DNA of 64,000 bases from Procambarus clarkii (lineage: Eukaryota; Arthropoda; Malacostraca; Decapoda; Cambaridae): contig NC_091175.1 in the NCBI RefSeq assembly GCF_040958095.1, forward strand, positions 23,221,179 through 23,285,178, given 5' to 3'. The notes beneath the pieces were generated by a model, which searched no databases, had not been told where the DNA came from, and was given only the letters and a program-made list of their open reading frames with translations. Positions 1-10,054 of the stretch are shown here, in pieces. The position numbers and the translations under genes were made by a program. How positions within the stretch are numbered: position 1 is the stretch's first letter; each line of letters begins with the position of its first letter.

Positions 1-873
1 CCTCAGACACATAACATTCTCGGCAACACTCTCTCTCGCTACTAACACTTGCAGCTGATCCCGGGCGTCAACGATGGCATAGAAAATATTACTGTTGATG
101 GTCAAGAACTTCTTAGCTCGCGTCAATGCCGCATAAAGTATCCACCGTTCATCTATTTCTGAAGGTAAGCGGATGAAATTGACGACATCTTTCAATATAA
201 CCCAGTCCCATTCTAGGCCCTTGGCCATACCAATTGTACTGAAGGTAATGTCTGCCTCAGATGCCTCTGTGCCGCACCTCTGAGTGAGCAGAGCTAAGTG
301 ATTGGGTGTCCGACTCCCACTGTAAAGGAACATCATAATTTTGGAATGTAGATCCTGGTCTTCAAGATCTGCAGCAAACGTTGATAGTGTGCCTACTGTT
401 TTGAACTTGGCCACTAATGGGTTCTGAATATTTACTGTTTCTCTCGTGGCGAGCCCCTCCTGAATTAGATATAAATTATATATGTCCATAACACCGTCAT
501 ATCCGTACTTACTAATCCCACCAGCAAATGTCATGGATGCTGCTATATACTCACAATCCTCACATATTTTCGTGGCAATTTGATAAAGTTCATAATTTGA
601 CTTTGCTATGTAAGCCCTTTTGAGTTTTGAATTTGGATCAAAAACTCGAGGATCTGGAGCATGGACAAATGAGTCCTTTATTCTTGCTCCGGCCACAATC
701 CGGTTGCGAACCCCATAGATATACTCCAGAACACACTGTGCCACATACGACACCTCGGGGCCGAACCTGAAGGACGTGCTGAGGTAAAACTTGTGAGTGG
801 GTGTCACCTTATCGAAGGAGCTGACTGTCCCTAGGGAGGGGCCCAGATGCTGGTAAGAGTCTCCCACAAACAC
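1..873 (-). CDS. FBH1: FBH1-like helicase, C-terminal helicase exon (continues past left edge)
   Basis: Reading leftward from an AG acceptor just above 873, this block is open for all 291 codons to the window edge. It encodes the second half of a UvrD/Rep-type SF1 helicase. In order it shows VFVGDSYQ (motif III region), STSFRFG (motif IV), STIGMAKGLEWDWV (motif V) and DERWILYAALTRAKK (motif VI, with the arginine expected to contact ATP). The layout follows FBH1 (F-box DNA helicase 1, also FBXO18), which known biology places at Rad51 filaments and stalled forks in the nucleus. It joins the 4650-4522 exon in phase 0. Motif III lacks the usual QxIYxFRG stretch, and motif V has GMAKG where HKAKG is usual, so the protein is diverged. 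It has no own start codon. Assignment is from remembered family sequence, not a search. Confidence 0.9.
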   Translation of the reverse strand, partial: MFVGDSYQHLGPSLGTVSSFDKVTPTHKFYLSTSFRFGPEVSYVAQCVLEYIYGVRNRIVAGARIKDSFVHAPDPRVFDPNSKLKRAYIAKSNYELYQIATKICEDCEYIAASMTFAGGISKYGYDGVMDIYNLYLIQEGLATRETVNIQNPLVAKFKTVGTLSTFAADLEDQDLHSKIMMFLYSGSRTPNHLALLTQRCGTEASEADITFSTIGMAKGLEWDWVILKDVVNFIRLPSEIDERWILYAALTRAKKFLTINSNIFYAIVDARDQLQVLVARESVAENVMCLR

Positions 874-954
874 CTGAAACATAAACAACAACACAGTTCA
901 ATAACAACTGTCAAGGGATGACAGCATGCGCACAGAAAATTTATGTGAGATTTC
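874..954. other. Intron start next to helicase exon
   Basis: Short unique stretch carrying the AG acceptor of the 873-1 exon and a T-rich tract when read on the minus strand. The minisatellites of this 3.6-kb intron begin just above it. Unlike other exons here, no copy of this acceptor is seen in the neighbouring array. Confidence 0.5.
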
Positions 955-2085
955 AGCCGGCCCCTCGTAAGGGAAGGGTGACGAAATGTAAGGTAGAGGG
1001 CATCCAGCACCACATAAGGGAAGGGTGACGAAGTGTAGGGTAGAGGGCATCCAGCACCACATAAGGGAAGGGTGACGAAGTGTAGGGTAGAGGGCATCCA
1101 GCACCACATAAGGGAAGAGTGACAAAGTGTAGGGTAGACGGCATCCAGCACCACATAAGGGAAGGGTGACGAGGTGTAGGGTAGACGGCAGCCATCACAA
1201 CATAAGGGAAGTGTGACGATGTGTAGTTTAGAGGGCAGCCTGCACCACATAAACAAAAGATGACAAAATGTAGGGTAGAGGGCATCCAGTACAACATAAG
1301 GGAAGGGTGACGAAGTGTAGGGTAGAGGGCAGGCAGCCCCAAATAAGTGAAGGGTGACAAAGTGTAGGGTAGAGGGCAGCCTGCACAACGTAAAGAAAGG
1401 GTGACAAAGTGTAGAGAAGAAGGCATCCAACACCACATAAAGGGAGGCGTGACAAAGTGTATGGTAGAGGCGAGCCAACAAAACATAAAGGAGGCGTGAC
1501 GAAGTGTAAGGTAGATGGCAGCCAACACCACATAAAGGAGGCGTGACGAAGTGTAAGGTAGATGGCAGCCAACACCACATAAAGGAGGCGTGACGAAGTG
1601 TAAGGCAGATGGCAGCCAACACCACATAAAGGAGGCGTGACGAAGTGTAGGGTAGATGGCAGCCAACACCACATAAAGGAGGCGTGACGAAGTGTAAGGT
1701 AGATGGCAGCCAACACCACATAAAGGAGGCGTGACGAAGTGTAAGGCAGATGGCAGCCAACACCACATAAAGGAGGCGTGACGAAGTGTAAGGTAGATGG
1801 CAGCCAACACCACATAAGAGAGGGGTAACGAAATGTAGGGTTGAGGGCAGCCAGCACAACATAAGGGAAGGGTGAGGAGGTGTAGGGTAGACGGCAGCCA
1901 GTGCCATATAAGGGAAGGATGACGTAGTGTAAGGAAGAGGGCAGCTAGCAACATGTAAAGGAAGGGTGATGGAGTGAACATTTCTGGGCATCCAACATCA
2001 CGTAGGATAAGTATGACGGAGTGTAAGGTAGATGGCAATTAGCATCATATAAGAGAAGGATGACAGAGTGTAGAGTAGAGGGCAG
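955..2085. repeat. 47-bp minisatellite in host intron
   Basis: About 24 head-to-tail units of roughly 47 bp with a shared GGCATCCAGCACCACATAA-type core; the middle units (about 1440-1810) form a homogeneous subfamily with the GGAGGCGTGACGAAGTGTAA variant. All three minus frames stay open for long distances, which produces spurious repeat proteins. It shares the GCAGCCAGCACCA core with the next array, so the two likely arose from one seed. Confidence 0.9.
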
Positions 2086-2114
2086 TCACCATAACGTAAA
2101 ACAAGGGGGGGGGG

Positions 2115-2950
2115 ATCTGTACGGTAGAGAGCAGCCAGCACCACGTAGGAGGGTGTGTGAGTGCATGGTAGTGGGCAGCCAGCACCACGAAGGAGGGTGT
2201 GTGAGTGCATGGTAGTGGGCAGCCAGCACCACGTAGGAGGGTGTGTGAGTGCAGTGTTGTGGGCAGCCAGCACCATATAGGAGGGTGTGCGAGTGCATGG
2301 TAGTGGGCAGCCAGCACCACGTAGGAGGGTGTGTGAGTGCAGTGTTGTGGGCAGCCAGCACCATATAGGAGGGTGTGCGAGTGCATGGTAGTGGGCAGCC
2401 AGCACCACGAAGGAGGGTGTGTGAGTGCATGGTAGTGGGCAGCCAGCACCATATAGGAGGGTGTGCGAGTGCATGGTAGTGGGCAGCCAGCACCATATAG
2501 GAGGGTGTGCGAGTGCATGGTAGTGGGCAGCCAGCACCATATAGGAGGGTGTGCGAGTGCATGGTAGTGGGCAGCCAGCACCATATAGGAGGGTGTGCGA
2601 GTGCATGGTAGTGGGCAGCCAGCACCATATAAGAGGGTGTGCGAGTGCATGGTAGTGGGCAGCCAGAACCATGTAGGAGGGTGTGCGAGTGCATGGTAGT
2701 GGGCAGCCAGCACCATATAGGAGGGTGTGCGAGTGCATGGTAGTGGGCAGCCAGCACCATATAGGAGGGTGTGCGAGTGCATGGTAGTGGGCAGCCAGCA
2801 CCATATAGGAGGGTGTGCGAGTGCATGGTAGTGGGCAGCCAGAACCATATAGGAGGGTGTGCGAGTGCATGGTAGTGGGCAGCCAGCACCATATAGGAGG
2901 GTGTGCGAGTGCATGGTAGAGGGCAGCCAGCACCACGTAAGTGGGTGTGT
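2115..2950. repeat. 44-bp minisatellite in host intron
   Basis: About 19 units of 44 bp (for example GCAGCCAGCACC starts 44 bp apart at 2483 and 2527), highly uniform between 2440 and 2900. It is preceded by a G-run near 2105. The period is not a multiple of three, so the long reading frames over it are chance. Confidence 0.9.
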
Positions 2951-3364
2951 GGTAGCGGGTTCTGTTATGAACCCCATAGAGCCTTTGACCTCGGGTCTGC
3001 AGCAATGTGAGAGTTAGTCTTTACTCGGGCCTACAGAATCTCCAAATAAATGTTTAAGTATAGTTCGCAGAGTAAAATCCACTGCTGGATATTACAGAAG
3101 AGACATTGTCGAGTCATTAAGGCGATACTGACCAACTTTATGGGAGCAGGAAGATATATTAAACGTAATTAAAACGTGCCCAAAACAATGAATTGTCGTT
3201 TTTAGAACCTTTAGTAGGCGCAAAAATGTTTGGTGGATAGCAGGTTAAATATTAAAATACAGTGCACTTTATTATTAAAATAAAGTTAAATAAAGTAAAT
3301 AATACAGATGTCGACAGTACATAGATTCCTCTAGGCAAACAGGACGACGTCATCTATAGTGTTG
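2951..3364. other. Intron sequence without recognisable feature
   Basis: AT-rich unique sequence between two minisatellites; no coding potential, RNA gene or known repeat was recognised on either strand. Confidence 0.4.
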
Positions 3365-3965
3365 TGTGCAGAGATGAAGTCATCGCTGGTGACGGGACGT
3401 ATGCAGAGATGACGTCATCGCTGGTGACGGGACGTGTGCAGAGATGACGTCATCGCTGGTGACGGGACGTGTGCAGAGATGACGTCATCGCTGGTGACGG
3501 GACGTGTGCAGAGATGACGTCATCACTGGTGACGGGACGTGTGCAGAGATGACGTCATCGCTGGTGACGGGACGTGTGCAGAGATGACGTCATCGCTGGT
3601 GACGGGACGTTTGCAGAGATGACGTCATCGCTGGTGACGTGACGTGTGCAGAGATGACGTCATCACTGGTGACGGGACGTGTGCAGAGATGACGTCATCA
3701 CTGGTGACGGGACGTGTGCAGAGATGACGTCATCACTGGTGACGGGACGTGTGCAGAGATGACGTCATCGCTGGTGACGGGACGTGTGCAGAGATGACGT
3801 CATCGCTGGTGACGGGACGTGTGCAGAGATGACGTCATCGCTGGTGACGGGACGTGTGCAGAGATGACGTCATCGCTGGTGACGGGACGTGTGCAGAGAT
3901 AACGTCATCGCTGGTGACGGGACGTGTGCAGTGATGACGTCATCACTGGTGACGGGACGAGTGCA
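3365..3965. repeat. 35-bp minisatellite carrying CRE palindromes
   Basis: About 17 units of 35 bp. Fifteen contain an exact TGACGTCA, the consensus cAMP response element bound by CREB/ATF bZIP factors, spaced at 35 bp (first exact copy near 3412, last near 3937); two more are one base off. Units are nearly identical, which points to recent homogenisation. It lies in the intron between the 4650-4522 and 873-1 exons. Confidence 0.9.
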
Positions 3966-4219
3966 AAGGGTTTTCGAAGTCACTTGCCAGCGAAAGGTCA
4001 AGGAGAGAGGGAGAGCGCAATCCGCCACATATTGGAAAAGAAGACTAATGCGTTTTGGTGAGGAATCTGTAGTTATCTGCTACTGAAGCAAGAAGATTGT
4101 GGTTTGTGGCGATTGTAGCGTTCGTCTCGACTTGTGGAACCAGAAGGAATGTCTGAAGCCAAGGGGTGATCGCACCCTGGTAGTTAACTGTCGTAGACCT
4201 AAGAAGAGGTCTGTTTTCC

Positions 4220-4521
4220 TCAGCAGTTTTCCAACTATTCCCCCCCCCCCCCCTCTATATAGCGCCCTCGTTCACAGCCCACACCCCTCCTTTCTCAGTC
4301 ATCCCTCTACTGCTCTCTCTCCCCAGGCCACACATTGCCGACTATTAATGTACGTGCCAACTCATGAGTGGCTTAATCTTCATCAATCAGGCCACACACC
4401 TTTCCCCCCTCTCTCACCAGCCCACTCCCACTCTTTACTCTCTCTACTCTCCCATCTCCCTTTTCTCCCCTGCTACTCTACCCACTTCCTTCTCTCCCCT
4501 GCTGCTCTCGACTCTGCTGAC
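4220..4521. repeat. C/T-rich low-complexity intron tract
   Basis: Pyrimidine-rich plus strand (purine-rich in the sense of the host gene) with a C-run near 4240 and repeated CTCTCCCCTGCT-type blocks, directly downstream of the donor of the 4650-4522 exon. Plus-strand reading frames over it are compositional. Confidence 0.6.
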
Positions 4522-4650
4522 CTTGGCAAAGTGTTGGCTGAGGAAGATGTCTAAGACGACAACACTGACGTCCTCAGCTCCGTCGAACAACATCACGTCA
4601 TAACCTTGGATTCGAGGCTTGGTCAGCTGCCAGGCCTTCACCACTCCATC
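4522..4650 (-). CDS. FBH1: FBH1-like helicase, Walker B exon
   Basis: A 43-codon phase 0/0 exon with acceptor CAACAG and donor AAG/GTCAGC. It begins DGVVKAWQL and runs through YDVMLFDGAEDVS to LSQHFAK, matching the FBH1 segment that holds helicase motif II. In FBH1 and UvrD relatives this motif is DEAQD; here it reads DGAED, so the catalytic glutamate position holds glycine while the metal-binding aspartate is kept. That would be expected to impair ATP hydrolysis unless the following acidic residues compensate (inference). Upstream it follows the 29926-29852 exon across a 25-kb intron holding the Polinton; downstream is the 873-1 exon. Confidence 0.9.
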
Positions 4651-4699
4651 CTGTTGACAACACAGCCGTTACCAGTGTTCTCACTACATCATTTATATC

Positions 4700-5745
4700 A
4701 ATGGAATACATGCCATCTATCAGATAAGAAATCATGGAAAATATTTTATCTATTAGATGTGTAACAATGTAAAATTTGCAATCTATCAGGTATGTAAAAA
4801 TGGAAAATATGCCATGTATCAGATGTGTTACCTTGGAATATATGCGATTTATAAGATGAGTAGCAATGTAAAAAAATGAGATCTATTAGGTGGAGCAACA
4901 ATGGGAAATATGTGATCTATCAGATATGTAGCAATGAAAAATATGAGACCTATCAGATGTGTAACACTTGAAAATAGGCGATCTATCAGATGTGTAATAA
5001 TGGAAAATATGCGATCTATTATGAACATACGAACATAAGAATGAAGGTAATTGCAGAAGGCCTATTGATTACGAGGTAGGTTCTATTCATATCCACCCAA
5101 ACTCCTTCATATGAGTCAAACCTATGCTTGAAACAATCAAGGGTTCCTACTTCTATTATGTTACACGGTAATTGATTCCACAAATCAACAACCCTGTTAC
5201 CAAACCAGTAAAGATGAGTAACAACAGAAAATATGCGAACTATTAGATGAGTAACAACAGAAAATATGCGAACTATTATATATGTAACAATATAAAATAT
5301 ACGAACTATTGGATATGTAACAATAGAAAATATACGAACTATTAGATATGTAACAATAGAATATATGCGAACATGTAACATGCAACAATTGAAAGAAAGT
5401 GAACTATTATATATGTAACAATAGAAAATATCCAAGCTATTGGATATGTAACATTAGAAAGAACGCGAACTATTATATATGTAACAATAGAAAATATATG
5501 AACTATTAGATATGCAACAATAGAAAATATGAACTATTAGATATGCAACAATTGAAAAATATGCAAACTATTAGATATGTAACAATAGATAAAATGTGAA
5601 CTATTAGATATATAACGATAGAAAATATGTGAACTATTAGATATGCAACAATATAAAATTAATTAACTATTAGATAAGTAACAATTAAAAACATCTCATC
5701 TATCAGATGAGTAACAATGGAAAAATATACCATCTATCAGATGTG
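4700..5745. repeat. AT-rich 30-40 bp minisatellite (left part)
   Basis: Degenerate tandem units around TCTATCAGATGTGTAACAATG and GAAAATATGCGA. The same unit resumes at 29465-29510, right after the composite insertion, so the array looks like the ancestral intron sequence that was split. A CR1-like 3' tail has landed inside it at 5023-5210. Confidence 0.85.
5023..5210 (-). mobile_element. CR1-like LINE, 3'-terminal fragment
   Basis: Minus-strand copy of the last ~190 bp of the CR1-like LINE seen complete in its 3' half at 40707-42381, recognisable by AACATAAG-type 8-bp tail repeats followed by GCAGAAGGCCTATTG and the CAAATCAACAACCCTGTTAC block. It is diverged and extremely 5' truncated, as expected of old LINE copies, and interrupts the surrounding minisatellite. 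Confidence 0.85.
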
Positions 5746-6260
5746 ATTACCAAACCACACACCAGAAGTTGAAGAAACGACGACGTTTCGGTTCGTCGAG
5801 CTCCAACTCACCGGACTTTATCTTAGAGCATATAGGATTTGTGGCCCCTCTTATCTAGAAGCCGAACTTTTATAAGATTTGTTTTGGAGTTTAGGTTATA
5901 GCTCCTGGTTCACTGAAAAAGCACACAGTAAAACAAAAGGCGTACTTTACACTAAAACTGGAAGACGGCCTTGGAATCCAGAGCAGAAAATATTTTTGAA
6001 ATTGCCATATAATCCTCTTTTAAATAAACTGACCTATAACGTAATTGATACAAGACGTAAAATCCTTTTCAATTACCCATACACAATTAGAGAAAGGGTT
6101 TTTAACAATATAGTAGGAGATGATAGAAATCCGGGAGGTGTAAATATATTACTTTGTAGAGAATTGTCTATGTCGGGGAAACAGAGTGAAAACTTGAGAT
6201 CGGATTTAAAGAACACAAGGAAGCATGTAGAATCGAGGCTGCTAACAGTGCTGTAGCAAA
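5745..6260 (+). mobile_element. Penelope-like element fragment (pLTR piece and C-terminal coding remnant)
   Basis: Starts with ACGACGACGTTTCGG, the block that also precedes the Penelope-like element at 53.43 kb, then a reading frame at 5879-6256. Its end resembles the GIY-YIG endonuclease tail of such elements (a GVxxLxC stretch followed by a KNTRKHVESR-like helix). Much of the reverse transcriptase is absent, so this is a remnant. The left edge falls in the minisatellite at CATCTATCAGATGTG, a 15-mer also found at the right edge of the composite (near 29470); it may be a target duplication but could equally be minisatellite units. Confidence 0.55.
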
Positions 6261-6623
6261 CCAGAGTTGGAGAAAAAGAATAACAATATAGATATAAAGA
6301 AGTGTAAAATAGTCTATAAAAATAATAATATAAAATAATAATACAATAATAATAATAATAATAAATCATATAAAAAAGAAGGATAGTAGAAGGGGGTTAT
6401 AATAAATATTCTGAATACTTTCGCTGGTAACAAAGGCTATACATCGGAAAATAGTTTTACTAGACAAATGATTCTAATTGAATTTAAATTATATCCTTAA
6501 AGTGGATGAATGTAAGTAGTCCCATTAGCCTTGTTCCTTTGGGTATGGAGAGGGATAACATCCAGATGAACACCTCTATTAATAACAACGCCAGTTCTCA
6601 GAATATCAGGAATACAGAAAGGA
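6261..6623. other. AT-rich sequence with (AAT)n, no recognised gene
   Basis: Contains an ATAATAATA-type tract around 6310-6365 and then unique sequence up to the Polinton target site. No coding or RNA feature could be supported. Confidence 0.4.
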
Positions 6624-6629
6624 CACCTG
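6624..6629. repeat. Polinton target-site duplication, left (CACCTG)
   Basis: CACCTG abuts the left end of the inverted repeat and is repeated exactly at 26495-26500. Six bases is the target duplication length typical of Polinton integrases. Confidence 0.95.
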
Positions 6630-6640
6630 AGTAGTGTAAA

Positions 6641-6724
6641 GTGCGACTAGAACCGCGCGCACCACCTGCCCAGGTGGCTCTATAGAGTCAGCTGGGCAGG
6701 TGGTGCGCAGGTGTCTAGTCGCAC
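6641..6724. promoter_or_regulatory. Subterminal palindrome of Polinton left arm
   Basis: The outer stem GTGCGACTAGA pairs with TCTAGTCGCAC, and the inner stem GCGCACCACCTGCCCAG pairs with its complement, around a loop with CTCTATAGAG. It begins 11 bp from the element tip and is mirrored at 26400-26483. A hairpin this close to the end could serve as a replication or integration signal (inference). Confidence 0.85.
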
Positions 6725-6734
6725 AGGGTTTTTG

Positions 6735-6760
6735 GGGGGATTTTCCCGGAAGTTTGGCGC
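6735..6760 (+). promoter_or_regulatory. kappaB/ETS/E2F-like module 1 in Polinton TIR
   Basis: GGGGATTTTCCC (NF-kappaB/Rel type), overlapping CCGGAAGT (ETS core) and TTTGGCGC (E2F core) follow one another without gaps. The same order recurs at 6894-6918 and, inverted, in the right arm. Binding is inferred from consensus only. Confidence 0.55.
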
Positions 6761-6893
6761 GTTTCGGACGCGTGTGAGCGTCCTGTGTTATGGTATGTGG
6801 TCAGGAAAGAGAGTAAGTCATGTTGTTGTTGTTGTTGTTGATGGGTGCCAGGTGGTGGGCGTCGTCGTCGTCGTAGTCGCAGAGGGTTTGGGA

Positions 6894-6918
6894 GGGGAAT
6901 TTCCCGGAAGTTTGGCGT
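6894..6918 (+). promoter_or_regulatory. kappaB/ETS/E2F-like module 2 in Polinton TIR
   Basis: GGGGAATTTCCC, then CCGGAAGT, then TTTGGCGT, with the same spacing as module 1. The mirrored copies in the right arm are near 26187-26212 and 26363-26388. Confidence 0.55.
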
Positions 6919-7514
6919 GTGTCAGACGCGGTCTTGAGTGGTGGGTGAGCAGGTGTATCGTGTCGCTCTAGTCACAAGGGGAATTACTGGGAAGACGTAT
7001 GAAAATACAATGATAAGAGTGGAATATGAGGAAGGAGTAAATGAATATGTGTGTGTTTGTCATAGACTTAATCCTGAGTGGCGATAATAGTTTGATGATC
7101 GTGAGTAGAGGTCGAGGGGATCCAACATAGTGGTTATGTTGTTTGGGGAGGGAGAGGAGAACCCCCATACTTGAGAGGAAAGCCTGGACGTCCATTAGCT
7201 CCCCCCTACAGGAAGTCGTAAGTGTCGAGGGTAAGAGAGCGAGAGAGCACCCTCCTGCGGAAGTGGGGCCATTTGTCTTAAAGGGTTTTCGTTGTCTTCA
7301 GAGTGGAGCTGTTCATCCCACGGTGGGCCCCCATACACTGCGTTTCCGTTAAGAAGGAGCGAGGTACATACTCCTGCCGACAGACAGACCCACACCTGTC
7401 AGCCATCAATCACTTCTCATTTGACCCGGGCATTTCACTCCCCTCACACACAAACGCGCCGCCAGTTCCCTGCGAGACTTCATCCGCTACACACACACCA
7501 TACAGCTCCATGTC

Positions 7515-8256
7515 ATGGAAAGGCGAAGCTCTACAGCATGCATGAAATGCGGAGTGTTTTATATTCCATCACCAAATCAACTGTGTCGGTTGCAATGCCC
7601 AAGCTGTGAAAAACCGCCCCTAGGACATTACGACATCAAATGCAAGCGATGTCAGCAGATTTTCTGTGATAACCGTGAGTGTTATTATTATTTAATATTC
7701 CACAGTTCATTTTATGGCATCCACAGGTGAAATATCGCGTGTAAACTACTATAGTGTGAGAATATTTACTCATTCGGGCTATTACATTCCACACAGTTAA
7801 ATATGTTCTTTCCAATTTCAGTTTACAAAACCGTGAAGTGTCCTTATTGCTCACCTGCCCTGCGAGGAGGACATCGCCGGAATGAAACTTCACATAAACG
7901 TAGGTAGCATATAAAATACACTTCTCATATCTGTATTTTATCCACTTGCAAGTGAACACACACGCATAATAAACATATTTTTCCCCATTCACCCATGCTG
8001 AATATCATTTGTTTCATTTCAGGTTATAATCCATACTTCAATCGACGGAGTGACCAGATCGACGCAATCGAGCCTATACCCCATTCCTCACACACTGAGC
8101 TAAGGAGAGCAGATCTCACTCGCGGGCACCCCCCGCCCCTTCATCAGGCTCAGCCACGCCGCCAGATGGGGGGCTACGAGACCATATCTCATCCTGTTAA
8201 CATGATGTTACGAATTCATACCCACTCACCTGCTCAACCCCTTCACCAAGACATAA
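7515..8256 (+). CDS. Polinton 5' zinc-knuckle exons (spliced leader part of polymerase gene)
   Basis: Three open blocks (7515-7674, 7822-7899, 8023-8256) are separated by short AT-rich intervals that begin GTGAGT or GTAGGT and end in TTTCAG. All three blocks end in splice phase 1, and a GTAAGT donor follows the third. The first two carry CxxC pairs (CMKC, CPSC, CKRC, CPYC), as in a zinc-ribbon domain, and the third is Pro/His/Arg rich. The next acceptor in the same phase opens the polymerase region at 14737, so these are probably its 5' exons, with the tandem array lying in the intron between. The alternative is a separate small zinc-binding protein. The start ATG follows the inner edge of the left inverted repeat. 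Confidence 0.6.
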
Positions 8257-8327
8257 GTAAGTTAATACTGTCCTATTTCAGTCTATTTCCTAAACATATT
8301 AATTCCCACTAGACTGTTCCCTTACCT

Positions 8328-8328
8328 C

Positions 8329-8365
<37 letters not shown>
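8328..8365. repeat. (TA)n tract at left edge of tRNA-like array
   Basis: Simple TA repeat; a longer one bounds the array on the right (14573-14665). (TA)n tails recur beside other tRNA-like repeats in the window. Confidence 0.9.
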
Positions 8366-8368
<3 letters not shown>

Positions 8369-10054
8369 TATACTTGCATAAACCACAAGTGAAGATAAAC
8401 AATCTTTGGACAACACCCACCAGTGGGACTCGAACCCAGAAAGCACAACTACCTTCCAGTAGCTGGCATAACTAGTATGCTTTAACCCACTACGCCATCA
8501 GACCTTACAAAAGAAGTAGATAGTTCGAGATATATATATCTCAAACATCTCTACCTCCCGAAGGCACCAGATGAGTGAGGGGTCAGTCTGCAATTTTCGT
8601 CAAGCCACTGTCAATGTGAGAGAACTCGTGTCCAGCTTATAAGCCTATACTTGCATAAACCACAAGTGAAGATAAACAATCTTTGGACAACACCCACCAG
8701 TGGGACTCGAACCCAGAAAGCACAACTACCTTCCAGTAGCTGGCATAACTAGTATGCTTTAACCCACTACGCCATCAGACCTTACAAAAGAAGTAGATAG
8801 TTCGAGATATATATATCTCAAACATCTCTACCTCCCGAAGGCACCAGATGAGTGAGGGGTCAGTCTGCAATTTTCGTCAAGCCACTGTCAATGTGAGAGA
8901 ACTCGTGTCCAGCTTATAAGCCTATACTTGCATAAACCACAAGTGAAGATAAACAATCTTTGGACAACACCCACCAGTGGGACTCGAACCCAGAAAGCAC
9001 AACTACCTTCCAGTAGCTGGCATAACTAGTATGCTTTAACCCACTACGCCATCAGACCTTACAAAAGAAGTAGATAGTTCGAGATATATATATCTCAAAC
9101 ATCTCTACCTCCCGAAGGCACCAGATGAGTGAGGGGTCAGTCTGCAATTTTCGTCAAGCCACTGTCAATGTGAGAGAACTCGTGTCCAGCTTATAAGCCT
9201 ATACTTGCATAAACCACAAGTGAAGATAAACAATCTTTGGACAACACCCACCAGTGGGACTCGAACCCAGAAAGCACAACTACCTTCCAGTAGCTGGCAT
9301 AACTAGTATGCTTTAACCCACTACGCCATCAGACCTTACAAAAGAAGTAGATAGTTCGAGATATATATATCTCAAACATCTCTACCTCCCGAAGGCACCA
9401 GATGAGTGAGGGGTCAGTCTGCAATTTTCGTCAAGCCACTGTCAATGTGAGAGAACTCGTGTCCAGCTTATAAGCCTATACTTGCATAAACCACAAGTGA
9501 AGATAAACAATCTTTGGACAACACCCACCAGTGGGACTCGAACCCAGAAAGCACAACTACCTTCCAGTAGCTGGCATAACTAGTATGCTTTAACCCACTA
9601 CGCCATCAGACCTTACAAAAGAAGTAGATAGTTCGAGATATATATATCTCAAACATCTCTACCTCCCGAAGGCACCAGATGAGTGAGGGGTCAGTCTGCA
9701 ATTTTCGTCAAGCCACTGTCAATGTGAGAGAACTCGTGTCCAGCTTATAAGCCTATACTTGCATAAACCACAAGTGAAGATAAACAATCTTTGGACAACA
9801 CCCACCAGTGGGACTCGAACCCAGAAAGCACAACTACCTTCCAGTAGCTGGCATAACTAGTATGCTTTAACCCACTACGCCATCAGACCTTACAAAAGAA
9901 GTAGATAGTTCGAGATATATATATCTCAAACATCTCTACCTCCCGAAGGCACCAGATGAGTGAGGGGTCAGTCTGCAATTTTCGTCAAGCCACTGTCAAT
10001 GTGAGAGAACTCGTGTCCAGCTTATAAGCCTATACTTGCATAAACCACAAGTGA
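8366..10054 (-). repeat. 277-bp tRNA-like tandem array, minus-oriented arm
   Basis: Six complete and one partial unit, each starting GCCTATACTTGCATAAACC at 8366, 8643, 8920, 9197, 9474, 9751 and 10028 (exact 277-bp steps), with no differences seen by eye. Each unit on the minus strand has box A TGGCGTAGTGGG and box B GGTTCGAGTCC, both matching the Pol III type 2 promoter consensus. The arm meets the opposite arm at AACTAGCATACTAGTT. Confidence 0.95.

Larger units (their letters stand above)
6630..7412 (+). repeat. Polinton left terminal inverted repeat
   Basis: Pairs with 25681-26494 in reverse complement. From the tip inward it holds an 84-bp palindrome (6641-6724), two copies of a kappaB/ETS/E2F-like module, a (TTG)n and a (CGT)n tract, and a G/C-rich inner half. 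Differences between arms are mainly simple-repeat length and a few substitutions. Reading frames inside it are not conserved as genes. Confidence 0.95.

Noticed and set aside
831-3005. Several long minus-strand reading frames encoding Cys/Pro/Trp/Leu-rich repeat proteins
   Set aside because: They are translations of the 47-bp and 44-bp minisatellites in several frames at once; no conserved start, splice context or non-repeat domain.
7143-7545. Small reading frames inside the Polinton inverted repeats
   Set aside because: They overlap in several frames, hold no recognisable domain and are not needed for the element; the arm sequence explains them.
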